This document shows positions 24,263 through 37,902 of a stretch of 64,000 nucleotides of DNA, piece after piece. The stretch is from the NCBI GenBank assembly GCA_013398955.1, contig VWPU01013453.1:1-64000 (forward strand). The letters run 5' to 3'. Position 1 is the stretch's first letter, and the number at the start of each line of letters is the position of its first letter. Both the position numbers and the translations under genes were made by a program. Under the pieces are notes generated by a model, which was not told the DNA's origin, searched no databases, and worked only from the letters and a program-made list of their open reading frames with translations. Source of the DNA: Callaeas wilsoni. Its lineage: Eukaryota; Chordata; Aves; Passeriformes; Callaeidae.

Positions 24263-26327
24263 ATGCTCATGTTTTGTGTCACTGTGGGTCACAGAGACCA
24301 TGAAACCAGAGAGCTGACCCAGTTTATGTTCTGCTCAAAAAGAAATGCACATCTCTGTAATACCCTATTTACCTGAATTTCTCTCCTTCTGGGGATGCTG
24401 TGGCTTGTTGGACCTCAGCAACAGAAGCAGCTCGCCAGAGGTGAGCTCTTCCTCCCTTTGCCTTGCAGATACAAGTGGAGGGGAGTGAGGGGCCACTTCC
24501 CAACTTTTATCCCTTTCAGTACAAGACGTTTTCCAGTTCTTCTCATTTCCCTCTGCCACAATCCTCTTACCTTTTAATTTTCCTAGATATTTTCTTTGAA
24601 AAATAGCTCAGTGACTAAAAAAGCAATGAGAAATATTAGCAAGGGGCCTAGTAGGAATGGCAAATACCCTCTGCTTTGCAGATCTGTAAATGTGTTTTTG
24701 AGCTCCACAATGTGTAGTTAAGGGACAGTTTGCTGAGCTAAGGCTCCTCAGTCCTTATTGCTCATAGGTGCCAGGATCTCCCTAGAAAAAATAAAACAAT
24801 GGATAACTGTGTAAAGTGGCAGCAGGAAACAATTTATTTTGATTCATAAACAGAATAAAACATTAATGAAAATAGCTTAGAAGTGTGTGACTGCTGAATG
24901 ACTCCATGTAATCTTATTCAGAGGTAGCATTGGTCAGAAATATTTCTGTAAAGCTGTTTAATTTGCTGGAAAATGCTATCCATCATACCTGCAGTCACAT
25001 CTAAGTCACCTCAGCTTAGGGCTTGTTGGAACTTGGGTTGGCCACAGGTGCTGTTTTCTTGGAGGACTTTGCACTTGTTGTTAGCCCATTGTTTATAGTG
25101 CTTGAGGTGTGGAGAAACCCGGGATCTTCCAAGCCCCGTGGCTGTGGGGCAGTCTCCTCACTTACACTGAAAATCCTGCATTTCTGCCACTTCCCTGTGC
25201 AGCAAAGGCGATGCCTCTGCACTGCTGACAGCCCCATGAGGTGGTTTGAGCTGTTGGCAAGAGGAAGCAGGGAGGGCTCAGGAGGCCCAGAAGGACAGCG
25301 ATAACAACATTCAGAGCTTTTTTTTTTCCTTTTCACTGTCTTTTTCATCACATTTCTAACGGGAGGGTGGCGCATATGGCACATTTTGATTCTGTCTTTC
25401 TAAAAAATCCAAGCACTTTGGAAAGTGTAATCAGAGGAGCATGTTTAATGCCATCATGTTTGTGGCACTGACTGGCTGGTTTCAGCACGAGCAGCAGCTC
25501 AGGATGCGTGCTTTCATTTTGGTCACCACTGGCTTTGCAACAAAACATTTTTCAGAAGGTCACAACACAGGAAAGAATAGGAACTTAAATTTCCACCCAC
25601 TTTATTCTCATGTCTATGTCTATATTTCAGCTGACAAGAGAAGTTCTAATAAAGGGCAACAATTCCTTTTGCAGTCCAGCAAGAAAACCAGAGGGGGTTT
25701 AAAAGTGATCAGGAGAGATTTAGTCTCCCTAACTTGGGCTCCTGTATTTTAGGCGCTTAATGAAGTGTTGGTGTTGAACTGAGTCTATAAATTCCCTTTC
25801 TAGCTGATGAAGTGAGCGGGTGGCTATGAAGGTCTCCAGAGAATTAGGCAAAGGGTGGATTTCTCTTGAGACGCCTCCTTTGTGCCTGCACAATCCAGCT
25901 GATGTTTGCTGCTTACACGAAGGAGTCTTTCCTTTGTGCTGCAGCAGAAGTTCAGCACCAAGGTGGATTGGATCCTACATCTGCTTCATGTATTACCATG
26001 CTTTTTTGGTTAAAACAATTGCAATCTTTTATGAGGTTTTAAATGAAGAACAGTACTGCAAGAAGGGAACGTATGCTTTTGATGATAACATTATGAGGTT
26101 GTTATCTGAATACCATATAAGAGAGGGAATTTGCAGAAGCAGAAGTGATTTTCTGGTTTTTGCAGGTTTTTTCCTTGTAAAGACAAACATGCAAAGTTTG
26201 GAGTGTTATACATAAATTAGAATTTCGGAAAGTGTGAATTTACAAAAGGTCTTTTTCAGTATTTTTTCTAAGCTGAAGTCTGAGGAGCCTTCTCCCTGAC
26301 GGTATGAAACTGCTTTATGTATTGGAA

Positions 26328-26374
26328 ATAGTAATAATAATATTACTATTAATAATAATAGTAATAATAATAAT
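26328..26374. repeat. TAA-type trinucleotide microsatellite
   Basis: Imperfect TAA/ATT repeat (gtaataataatattactatt and following) of about 47 bases. On the minus strand it produces a run of Leu codons that is not a real protein. Confidence 0.9.
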
Positions 26375-29300
26375 CTGTGACTGTTTGCGATGATGTACTT
26401 TTCAGAAGGAGAAAAAAGTTTCACTCCTGGGCTGAATGAGGCAGTGGGAGCTGATGAACTAGAGCCTGAAATCTAGGGCCTTTTATCTAGGAGATATGAG
26501 TCTGCTTAATCCCCTTGTCTTTGGCAATATGCCTGTAAAAACAGAAGGACATTCACCACTGAGAAGTGAAGGATGGCCTCATATGAGAACTTTCTGTCAA
26601 AGTCCTGGGACAAGTTGTGTCCCTGAAGGTGACACAACCTTACCTGAGGACATGGCGTGGGGGCCTGGTGCTGCCAAAATGGGAAAACCCCAGGTGCTGA
26701 ATTTTGCATCCACTTTAGTTTTGATGCTGAAACACAGGCAGGATTGCTGTAGGACTGGGAAGGGTAACAAGGAGGGAGTAGTTTCAAAGATTGAACCCGG
26801 GGGTTTTTGATAACATTGGTATCCTGTACTCTCTGAATAGTAACTTCTTGATGATTTCTAAGCAATTTCCCCTCACTCTCATTTTTTGAAGTGAATTCTT
26901 TTTTAAATGAGCTCTATGGGGTAGCAGCTATAGATTTTTTTTTTTAATTGAATATGGAAGAGTGTAGAACAGAGTGACTGAAGAAACATTGCAACAAGAA
27001 AAGGTATTTGCTAGATCCTGTACTATATCTTGCTGAAATCCCTTGATTTTACTCTTAAAGCTGCAATAAAATTGGGAGCAAAAGGCATCTAAACACACTT
27101 CTCCAAATGAACAGAGACGCTCTGGCATGTAAGGACACATAGCACTGTGCTAGAAGCAGGTGTACTTTCCACCTTGACCTTAATCCATATACATACTAAA
27201 CATTTCCCGAGCGAAGCAGCACACAGGCCATGAGTGCAGTGCGCTGCCTGGGGACACAGATGCTGCAGAGGTGATGAATGCTGGCAGGGACAAAGGTGAG
27301 GAGTGCAGATATGGAAAACAAGGTCTTTGTCACAATAATTTATTTGATTATTAAATGGGTTCTAATATTTTTTTTCCTTTTCCCCACCATCTCTTTCTAC
27401 CAGCATTAATACCTCTTCATGAATCTCAAGAATATAAATACCCTGTTAAAAAAAGCTTGCAACTGAAAAAATGAAGAAAAAAAATCCTCCCTCACATGGG
27501 AAGGGAAAAAAGTTAGTGGCAAGTTTAGCTAAAAGCATAAGCTCCTTACACATGTGCTAAGTGGATCTAAATCCCAACTTATCTTTCAGCTGTGCCAGTA
27601 TAATGAGCTGTAGAAGTTTCACAAAATGAAGTCTCAAGAGGGCTTTGGCCCTTCATCATGAAGAAGTTGGACAGGAGGAGTCACAAGGGAAAGGGCCATT
27701 GTGTATTGCGTTACTCAGTGACAGGATAGCCAATATCCCAAAAAGACATAAACATCCATAAACATGGATGGGAAAATCTTTACCCATCTCTCCCTGAGCT
27801 GTCATGCTTTTAGGGACAAGCAGAGCTGGCTGCCTCCTGAAAGATCTTCTGCTTATGAAATAATGTTTATCCCTTCATTTTACATCCTTTTTTGCCTCTC
27901 TAAATGTTTAAGTTATTTTGAAACATTTCCCTGTGTTTGTTTAAAGCTGGGACTTGAGATACAGGAGCAAAGAAAAGCTGTGAAGAAAAGTGAAAAAATC
28001 GCGGGGCATATGGAAACAGCTCTACTAATAGAGCCATAAATCTAATAAATGGATGTATGTACGACATAGATTTCATCAATAAAACTCAGAAAAAATATTC
28101 ATGAGCACGTTACCCTTTGAGTCTTCCATTTTTATTTGTTTCATAATAAGTTGCCCCCCATTTTCTATATTAATTTTGTTGAATAGGCCTTAGGAAATAA
28201 TGACAATTGCAGAGTCAATATTAAACTGAGAAAAACATTCCTCTTGAATATTGTATGAAATTGATTTTAAAATATTTTTTTTCCTAAACTCTTCCATGCC
28301 AGTTGTTTTACCCTAATGTATTCATGATTAGAAATAACTCACCAAATTTCTGTGACTACATCTTGCTCTGTTGTTTGACTGTAAAGTGTTTATTCCAGCT
28401 TTGTTTAAGCTGCTTTAGTTGAACACTTTTAGCCAACTTATATCGTTCCCTAAAGCTTTTAGTAGAAAGACAAAGAAAACATTTCTCTTAATATTCTAGA
28501 GTACTAATTTTAAAAGTGTTACATTGGGAGAGATATGTGACACAAAACTAGGCTATGCGACTGTGTGCACCAAGTAAAAAGAAAGGATCATTTTCTTATC
28601 TGAAACAAATCCTGGTGGCTATCTGGACTTTTTTCTGTTTCACCCAGCTTTCTTGCACTTCTAGAGGACATCCAGGTAATGTCAAGGCAAGACAAGGATT
28701 ATCTGTAGCAAGTAGCAAGAGATGGGGATTTAATGGAAAAGATCTGAGTTTTGAAGTGTCTGAGTGTCTTCAGGTTGAAGACAAGGAATGTTACTGGATA
28801 CTCAGCTGCTTCTGAGAGTGTCACGAACCATGGAGTCTCCTGGAGATGAACGTTCATCCAGGAGATCGTGTCTTTTGGCTCCAAATGCATCCTCGGTGAT
28901 GACGTGCTGTTGCTGCGTTTTTCCTATTGTGCATGTTCACATCATGCATTAAATCCTTGATAACTCATTGTAGCAGATACAGCAGTTAATCATATTTTGC
29001 ATCTAACAGGTGGAAATGCCTGTTTAGAGGGAGACTGATACTAGAAAGAGGGTGGTTCAGGAAGACTTCTCAGGCAGGAGACCCAAGATGATTATATATG
29101 TTTCAGAATATTTCTGAGCTGGTGGCAGAGTTCAGATATGAGAAGGTGGTGAGTTTTGACTCACTGTGGGGTAAAGAAATGACTCACATGGGTTGCTAGA
29201 CATGGTGCACTAAGATCAAATGACGTGTGGTAAATGGGACTGCAGCTTCAGAGCTTCTCAGAACGTGTAAGAGTTCATGGTGAAACCGGGACTTGCTTCA

Positions 29301-30829
29301 TGACACTTCTGAAGAAGAGACATAATACTGGCACTGTGTTTTTGCACTGCTGTGCCACTTGCAGTTTAGGATGCCCAGGAGAAGTCCATCAGTATTTTGG
29401 AGAGCTCCTTCTCTTTGTGTGGGCCATGCCATGAGAAGCTGTTGGACATGGTTTGGTTATTTATAGTGAAGGCAGTTCAGTCCCTCCACTTATTCAACAG
29501 AGTCTGCTTATGCTCTTCTTCAGGGCAAGATTTAAAAGAAACTTATACTTTGCTTTCTGCAACTCCTTCTGGGATTAGACCATAATTTGGCAGTGTTTTC
29601 TGAGTAAGGTAACACAATTTGGGTGGTATTTGGAAAATTTGATGTGTAGGACACAGACAAAATGCTCCTGTGATGATCAGATTTTGCATATGCACCCACG
29701 ACACAGCTGTGGAAACATTTTTAAATAAGGAGATAAACATTAAAATAATCGGTGAAGTTTGCTTGTGGATGACATAGTATTTGCTGTTCAATAAAAGAGG
29801 ACTGTTTTACTTTTTGGTCAAAACCAGGCAAAGTATTCTACCCTCAAATATTACATCCCTACCCCAGTATGTCTTTATAAAAGACAGAATTTTACTATGA
29901 GTTTCTCTCCTTTATGTAACTTTCCTTTTGTTTCAGACCAAAGTAATATCTTACTTTTTTTCTGGTTGGCAGCTCTCCCTCAATGCTGTCATGTCTCCCT
30001 TATCCTCTTCTCCTTAACTCATGAGCTAATGCTGCTTTAGGTTGCCAAGCTGGCCAAGAAAGCCTTATTCATAGCAAGGGAGAATTATGAGTTGCCTCTT
30101 GTTGCTGGCTGTATGTTGGACCTTTGCATTGAACTAAGAATAGAAGGGAGGGGTGATAAACTGCTCACAAGCATCACCTCCTCCAAACACAACCTGCCAT
30201 TTCTCTAGGATTTATTCTCTGGCCTCTTTCTTTCTGGAATGACTATGAGGGCTGGTGTCCAGGTCCTAAAATGTTTTTGTCCTCTGTCTGGTCAGCAGTA
30301 AATCCATTAAGGTTTGTTGAAGATGATTGGTTGCTGGATTTGACCCATCTTTAAAAAATATTTCTCTGACTATGTATCGCAACTGTGTTATTTTTAAGAT
30401 GATTTATGTGAAGGTTTGCCACCTTCTGACTTGGCTGTTTGTACCAAGTAAAATATTCCCATGAACATCCAAAACCCTACTGCACATAGCAGCTAAGCTC
30501 TAGTAGCCATCAGACTGCAGTGAATTGAAGCACGTTTCTGAACATCTTTTAATAAGTATGTGCACATGCAGCGCATTTCTTTAAAGAAAATAAAAGATGA
30601 CAGTGTCTCCTTTTTGGATGCATTATATTTGTACTTCAGCATTGAAGAGAGTCTGGTAATTATAAAGCTGTTTAATCGATTTTATTTTAAAATTAAAAAT
30701 GTGCTGAACTTGAGAAAACAAATGCAGTCAGTTATTTGCTACTGACTACTTCTTTCATGTTTTCTTTATTTAATTTAAGTGGACTTTAGCTGGTTGCAAA
30801 TAAAAATACTAAAGGACTAGCAATGCACA

Positions 30830-31165
30830 CCATGATTTGTGTTCTTGCTGTCATGCAAATTCACAGAAAGAAGGAAACATATTAAAGAAATTTGATAAGA
30901 CCAGGTGGTCTGAGTGAATAATTTCCCTTTCATTAACATATTCCCCTTATTAACTCTGTAATTAATTGTACATAGCTAAGGAAAGCTATGGAAATTGCAT
31001 TTTGAGATGTATCAAAGCTGACTTTATGCTTCAGACTTCTATGCAATTTGCTATTAATGAAGCAAGAGATGGAGGCCCCAAATCTATAATTATTACTTAC
31101 TATTTGAATGACAAGCAAAGAATTTTATCAGCACAGTTTCAAATGAAAGGGGATTAGCAGCTAAT
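30830..31165. promoter_or_regulatory. candidate conserved non-coding element with POU octamer and homeodomain cores
   Basis: Seen: a perfect octamer ATGCAAAT at 30853-30860, ttattaactctgtaattaat near 30948-30967, gctattaatgaagc near 31051-31064, and gcagctaatg near 31157-31166, within a repeat-free stretch. Inference: POU and homeodomain words in such a cluster are common in neural enhancers, which fits a neuroendocrine gene, but no conservation data are available here. Confidence 0.35.
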
Positions 31166-33254
31166 GTTGAAATTGTTAATCTTTCTTATTAAAATAATTT
31201 TGACGAGAGTGTTTAGCCTGAAAGAGGTTTCTGGAACATCATTTACCATTAAAACAGCTATTTTCTGAGGCTCAGTATGAATTTGTCTAAGTTTGACAGC
31301 AGGGTGCAAATATTTTTTAAATGAATGAATATTTTATGGGAGCTAAGGCTGTTCATGTGTGAGCTGATGCCGAGCTGCTTGCTGTGTGCATATTCCTAAA
31401 ATGTGTAGCAGGATGGTAGTTCAATATCCATCTCACCAAAGTGAAGATGTCTACTGAGATAACAAGGGGAAAAAAGCTACAGCAGGAAAATCTGAGAGCT
31501 GAAATTGCACCCACGGCTGTGTCTGCAGATGAGTGATTAGCGGGTGGGAGCCCAGTCAGAATCAAGATCTTGGTGATATATTTATGACACAGTGTTACTT
31601 CATGTTTATTTAGGCCTTCTTATACCTTTAAATACTGGTATATTTTCAGGGTTTGTGTATTTTTATTAGTATCATGTGCCTTGAGATGACTGTTCAGTGG
31701 TGGGTGCTTTATACCCACATGCATGCTTGTGTACAAATACTGTGTACAGCAATGGTATCCTCTATAGATATAGATAAATAGTTGGGAGCAGAGATACAAT
31801 ATACACAACTTTTCTGTGTTAATGGAAAACTGTTCAGCATTTTAAATTTTAAAACTTTTCCTTGCAATATTAGCAATTTTCATCTCTTACAGGCGCGTAC
31901 GAATGAAACTGACAAGGCTGTTTGTGCTCCATGGGGTGAGGAAACTGTGAATATATAGTGACATAAATGGTGAAAAGCACAGCAGTGATGATTTCTAAAA
32001 TTTAATTTGTGGTGGTCTCAGCCACATCAGTACTGGAGGAGATGTATGTTAAAGAACCCTTTTAATCTGCCTGTGTCACATTAGAGAAAAAAGCTAATGG
32101 AAAAGATGTCACACGTCTTTGCCAATGACGAATTTTACCAGTGGAATAGATAGCGATCATTTAAATGCTTTAAGACATTATTTGCATGAGTAGATGGACT
32201 GTGTATAGAAGTACCATCAAGAAAACAAACCCTCATGTACCTGCTCTACCATGAGATTACTCCAAGCTTTACCTCTGTGTGGAGGTTGATCTGGGTTCCC
32301 TCCGAAAATCGCAGCTTACAGAACTGACCTTTTTTTCTGTAGTCCTACATTGTTCCTTGGAACAGTCTTGCAGAGGGAGTGCTGTTGCAGCAGGAAGTGT
32401 CCTAGAGTGTACATTCACTTCGTTCATCAGACAATACCAAAGGGGTTTTAGCTTAAACGTAGCAGTTGGTAAATGGCATGCAGTAACGGTACCCAGAGAA
32501 GCACTTTCAGCATAAAATCATGTTTTGTATGTATTATAATTACATGTTAGGTCAAAAGCGTCAAGAGTTCTTCTCAATCTGTAAGAATCATAGCAAACCC
32601 TGTAGACCATGACAGTAAGAAACCGTCACCATGCCAGTGGGTGGGCTTAAAATATGGAATTTGTCAAGGATGGAGCTAATGCAGAACCCAACCCCAAAGC
32701 TTTTCTAAGTGCAGGAGTATTTCTGATGCAGCTATTTATCTACTGCTTAATCTGCTGCTGGGGAAGGCACCTGCAAGGGTTTGGTTTACTTTAACCACAG
32801 CAACCAGACGGGAGCAGCAACATAAGATGCCCAGGGCAGTGCTGGCTCACAGCAGAGAGTGTCCTGCTGCTGCTCACGTGGATGTGTGTAATACCTGCCT
32901 GAGAAAAGTGCTTTCTTCATTCCTCATTGCCTCCTTTCACCTTTTGGTGTCTTTGTTTGCATTGGACTAGTTTGACTGAAAACATCATGATAGTGTCTAA
33001 GTGCTGTAGTAAGTGTGCTAATCGTGCCTAGTACACTATTTCTTCTGGAAGTCCAGAAATTACTTTTGTATGTGTCATTTGAAGTTCTCTTGTAGTCAAG
33101 AAAACTCTGTTGTATCTGAGGGTATGCACCAGCCTTCGACTTACCATATGTGCGTCCTCACAGCTGAATTTTGAGAAACTTTGTCCTTCAGGTAGGATTC
33201 TGGGGCCTGATAAAAGAAATTTTGATTAAAGTCACTAGGATCCTTTCAAGTCAC

Positions 33255-33482
33255 TTCAGTAACCAAAATAATAATAAGCCAGTACTTATACACTACTTTT
33301 GATCAGTAGGTTCAAAGCTCTTTTTAAAGGTCAATATCATTATCTTGTCTTTTTATTCCAGGAAATTCAGGCACAGACAGGGAAGGATCTTGACCAAGAC
33401 AAACCTTAAGGTTGGAAGCAGAGCCAGGAGTAGACCCCCATTGCTTGGTGTCCCAGTGCTGTGCTCTCACAGCTCATCATAT
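33255..33482 (+). mobile_element. MIR-like (ancient core/L2-tail) SINE relic
   Basis: The stretch reads ttcaaagctctttttaaagg at 33311-33330, tatcattatc at 33334-33343, then aggaaattcaggcacagaca at 33360-33379, cttgaccaag at 33389-33398, gcagagccaggagtagaccc at 33419-33438 and tgctgtgctctcacagc near 33456-33473. The order of these words is that of the MIR-type 3' half (GAAACTGAGGCACAGAGAGG, then CTTGCCCAAGG, then GCAGAGCCAGGA). Such copies are old and shared among amniotes, so this one is likely fixed and inactive. Confidence 0.8.
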
Positions 33483-34687
33483 TGGCTTTAACAGAAAAAG
33501 GATTGTATCAAAGGATAATATTTTTTCCCTTTTTTGTCGCTCATTACTCTTTTTTAAGACATGAAAGTATAAAGGAATTCTGGACTTGGGTTTGTCAGAT
33601 TTCATTCTGTGAGTTTAGTTTTCACCTCGTTATCTAAGAGCAAAATATTCCATATTTGGAGAACTGACTGAAAGATATTAAATACATGTTGGAAAAGCTT
33701 GTCAAAACCAAACTGAGTATGTGCAGTCTATAGTAAATAACCTCTATGATGGAAAAGGATGCCGTCCACACATTTTTGAGTCTCTTCTGAATTGATAACA
33801 GTTTTCTTCAAGAATATATGCCCAATCTGCTAAATCTTTAGCAATCATGCACATGCACCAAATTTTAGGTTCTTTTGCTTTCTGTTTAACAGTCAGCTGT
33901 ACTTTTACTGTCTACTCAAAACTACTACTGTCACTCCCTCAATGTATTCTCCTTGTTCAGCAGTTGAAGGGAAGGGTTCCAAGGAAAAGAAACAGCATGC
34001 AAGGAAATGTTGAGAGTTATCAGCTATGACCAAAATTTGCTTCTTCCCATAGCATTTTCTTATTTAGCCGTGTTCTCGTATTTGTTTTTCTGACTTTCTT
34101 CCTTTGCAGAATAGTGTCTTCTTTCATCATTTCACTTCTTTGTTGACCTCTGCAGTCCGTTCTTGGCTTCTTCTTCTGTCCTCTTTCACATTGTTTTTTC
34201 CTTGTTCTTATTTTGCCCTCTGTCGCTTCAAATATTTTCATCTGTGGATTAGAGCAGTGTTCCTCAAACTTCTTTAAAGTGTTATCCGTTACTGGCTTCC
34301 ATGGAAACCCAAGAGTCCCAGGAGTAGGCAGGATGTCTTCAGCTTATGCACTTCTAAAGCTTTTCTACCATCACTTCACAATCCCTTTTGAATGCTTTCA
34401 TGAGAAAAATATTTGAGAATCAGTGAGCTAGGCCAGCGTCAGTTGAAAATCCCACGGTGCATAGATAAAAGGTTACCTGAAAAATGGGACACTTCCTCTA
34501 GATTCGGGAGCTGGGTAGATGCCAGCTGCATCTTTCTCACAGCCAGCATTGCTTATTCTCCTACTGCATGTTGTTTCAACATGGGTGAATGTGACATGGA
34601 AGGGGTAGCTCAAAAGTGTCTTCTCCCACAGGTTATTTTAAGTCCTGAAAGGGCTTCTGTGAAAAAATAGTTTCTTCATGGCTTACT

Positions 34688-34752
34688 GTCACAGAATCTT
34701 AAAATTGTTTAGGTTGGAACAGACCTCCAATACCAAGTCCAACCATTAAAAA
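34688..34752 (-). mobile_element. short CR1 LINE 3' end, minus strand
   Basis: Read on the minus strand it matches the CR1 terminal region: the + strand shows tcacagaatc at 34689-34698, then aggttggaacagacctccaa and accaagtccaacc. These are the reverse complement of GTTGGACT...TTCCAACCTAA...ATTCTGTGA. The copy is severely 5' truncated, as is typical for CR1 insertions. Confidence 0.8.
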
Positions 34753-35604
34753 ATCAGTATTTCATCCAACCTGCTTTCTGAGCTGTCTCTTAGAGTCAAG
34801 CTCTTTGTTTTTACTATTGCACTGAGTTTGCTCTGCATCCATGGGACTGGCAGTTCTCTAGTTGGGTTGTTTCTCTGTGTGCAAACAGGGAACTTCCTAG
34901 GTAGTGGACATGGTTCCAAAATGGTCCTGAGTGCAAGGATGTGCTCGTTGAAGATGTTTGTGGAGTTTGAAGTGTCCGTTCTCTGTTACAGGAGATTTCT
35001 AAGGAAAAGGCTGGATATCCAGTCTGTTCTTCCCTGCTTTTTCTCCCAGGTGACCTAATGGTCACTGGTGCTTATATGCATAGCCTGCCTCTGGGCTGTG
35101 GGAATAGCATGAATTGCAAGACTTCTTGGATTTCATATTGCATGTTCTCAATTTTCTACAACCTGTGTGTGTTTAGGTACAAACTCTTATCAATTTAGTA
35201 TCTTACCCTGCCCCACCATGCAAAAAACCCCAAACCCACTCGGAGGAGCAGAGGAGTTTGCCTTTATGAGTTATTATTTTTTCCTGGAGACACATTTTTT
35301 CACTTTTATTCACAAGTTTAAGACTAGCAGGAAGTAAGTACTTATCCCTTTGCTCTAGCTGGGATATTATATCTTTAAAAGTAATATTTTCCTTTCTGCC
35401 CTCAAGATGGCTAGTGTTTAACACAGTCATATTTTTCCCGACTATCTATTAATCACATCATGTTCTGTATCACTTGGATGTACTTGGTCATGGTTGCCTG
35501 GGTTTTACTGGTCTCATTATCGCTGAAGGACTTGACCACGCTTGAAGAGAGGATTATTTTTAAACATGATGTTTTCAGAATTCTTTATTTATCTCTTGGT
35601 CATT

Positions 35605-35620
35605 TATATATATATATATA
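35605..35620. repeat. AT dinucleotide microsatellite
   Basis: About eight AT units (tatatatatatatata). Likely length-polymorphic. Confidence 0.85.
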
Positions 35621-36734
35621 GTAAATGAAGATGACTATACAAGTGCTCTGAAAAGAAACACAGACTTTAATTCATTAAAATTTAAATTTGAAAATACAGT
35701 ACCCAACAGGGAACCCAAATTTAGATGCTTAATTGAGTTAGCAGGGCTATGAAAAGAAGCCAGGGAATTTGGTTTTGTGTTTTCAGCCAGGTAATTAGTG
35801 TGCAGTAATATATTTTTAAAGTTTTCATTTCAGACATACAACAGACATATAAATGAATCACAAATATGTCTTGGATTGTGGTATGGCGTTAAAACATTAG
35901 TAAAAAAATGAAGTGAGAAGGGATCATCTGAAAAATTGATTAAATGTGTAAGAAGAAAATAGCAGTTTCCTGTGAGAATGGTGTTGAGTGTCAATATTTA
36001 TCACAAAGAGTCAAAGGACTTGATTTGTATATTTTTAATCCGTTTTCCAGCTAGTTTTTATTCAACTATGTAGCTTGTGCTTTTACATTTTAACAAAGCT
36101 ACCAGAAATGCTTCCCAAAATGTCTCAGTTGATGAATTCAGCTGACACTCTCCTTGGCGCCAGTTCCTGTACTGCAGAGCTGTCTTTAATAGGGAGGTTT
36201 GGGCTGAGTTTTTTCTTGTTTTGGATTTATTTTTGGTTTTAAGAAATGTCACAACATATCCCATGCTGTGAAATAGCAGTATTTGGCTAAGAGGTTTAGA
36301 CCTTAATTTTTTGAAGTAATATTCTTCCTTTTTGTGACGGATGTTTATTATTTAATATTTTTGTAATGAAATCTGCCATAAGAAGTACAGAAATTTTAGA
36401 AAATGCTTCTGGATCATTCATCTTTTACATATATATTATTTACCTTGGCATGTCTTTGTATAAACAGCATTCAGCACATGCATGAATTCATCTACTCACC
36501 AGCCACTTAAACCATGTACTTCTAAGCAAAATCCCCGACCCAAAACCTGTGCTAATTCCATCACAGTCAGAACATTTGGTATACTTGTAATTACAGAAAT
36601 GTTATCAGATATGGATTCGTTAAGGTGTCCTGACTTTTAGCCATGTCTATAAACATGATCATGGGGTAAGGAAAAAACAGCTGTCAAAAATATTTCGGCA
36701 AAAATTAGTGTTTTAGGAGCGTATTCTGTGGCCC

Positions 36735-36875
36735 TGGAAAATTCATTTCGATGTTTCTGCCCTTTCATTTCCTGTCTGTGAAGCAGCAGTGATACTTGGC
36801 CTCCCCTGCAGAAGGAATGTGAGCACTTTCAGACAGTTGATCAAGAAGGAGCTATAGAAATACAGGGATTGTAAG
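36735..36875 (+). mobile_element. MIR/L2-like ancient repeat fragment
   Basis: Contains ttcatttcctgtctgtgaag at 36765-36784, ggaatgtgagcactttcaga near 36814-36833, and ggagctatagaaatacaggg near 36848-36867. These fit the order TTTCCTCATCTGTAAAATGG, GCGCTTTGA and GAGCTATAGAAATGCA of old amniote MIR/L2-type tails. The copy is diverged and inactive. Confidence 0.6.
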
Positions 36876-37888
36876 GGAGCAAATTATATTCCTTTTATGG
36901 CAATCATCTTCTCTTTTTTGTTGAGGTTTATTTAAAGCAAAGTAATTGCAGGGGTGAAACTTCATAGGCATAATTTAGATTTCAAGAAAGGGGGTAAGGA
37001 GGAGGAGATGAGGGTGGTTGTATTTTAAGACCTAGAAGACACTATTAAGTAGCTGATATTCCTTAAGAAGGGATTCCTTGTAGAGTGAATTTCTTTATCT
37101 TCTGCTATATTTAGACAGTCAGGTAGAGTAAATATTTCATAATTAAGCATTCCAATTTTTTAATGTTTAACTTCTTAGCTGCATTTCTTTTTAAAAGTAT
37201 ACCTGCCTCCACCATTCAGTTGAAGCAATGCTTAACATCACATGTATTTTCCAAGATTTCCTCCACAGATGACAACCTGTGTCAGTCCACACCAGGCTGT
37301 ATCCATCCATTTCACTGGGATTTCATTGAACACCTTTGGCAGCTGGGAGATGTAAGAAAAGGGATTAGCAAGTGTTTGTGTGACACACACTGATCCCAGC
37401 ACCTGCTGATTGGATTGAAGTAATCCTTTTACAAGTTACAAAACTCTATTATCAGAGCATTAAGAGAGGGAGAGATGGTGATATACGCTGCATCAAGGCT
37501 ATATTAATTTAGGTAAACAGAACATCTAATATGCTTGTGAATTACACCCATTCTTGCAAAAGTTGCACACTGGTCCAGTCTGGTAGGTAATGCCTTGCAC
37601 TCCTTGTGCAAGGGGGATGCTTCTCTAGCAAACCAGGGACAGTAATTTACCATTATTTGAGATGGCATGCTGAAAGCACAACTGCTCTCTGTGTGCATGC
37701 TTAGGTGTTTACAATGAGCTTTACATGTAAAAATATGAAACTGAAACTATGGAATGTCATTTTTATTGTTGGCTGGTATCACCGTGGAAGTTAAATTATT
37801 TCTGAATAATGCAACCTATTTGAAGCAATCTAGGGATATTATTCTCTACCACACCGAATAGTTGCTTTGTCAGTGAATTGCCTCCCTC

Positions 37889-37902
37889 TTTTTTTTTTTT
37901 TT
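37889..37902 (+). repeat. T14 homopolymer
   Basis: Fourteen T bases, followed by gtcttccttc. No following exon is recognisable. Confidence 0.9.
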
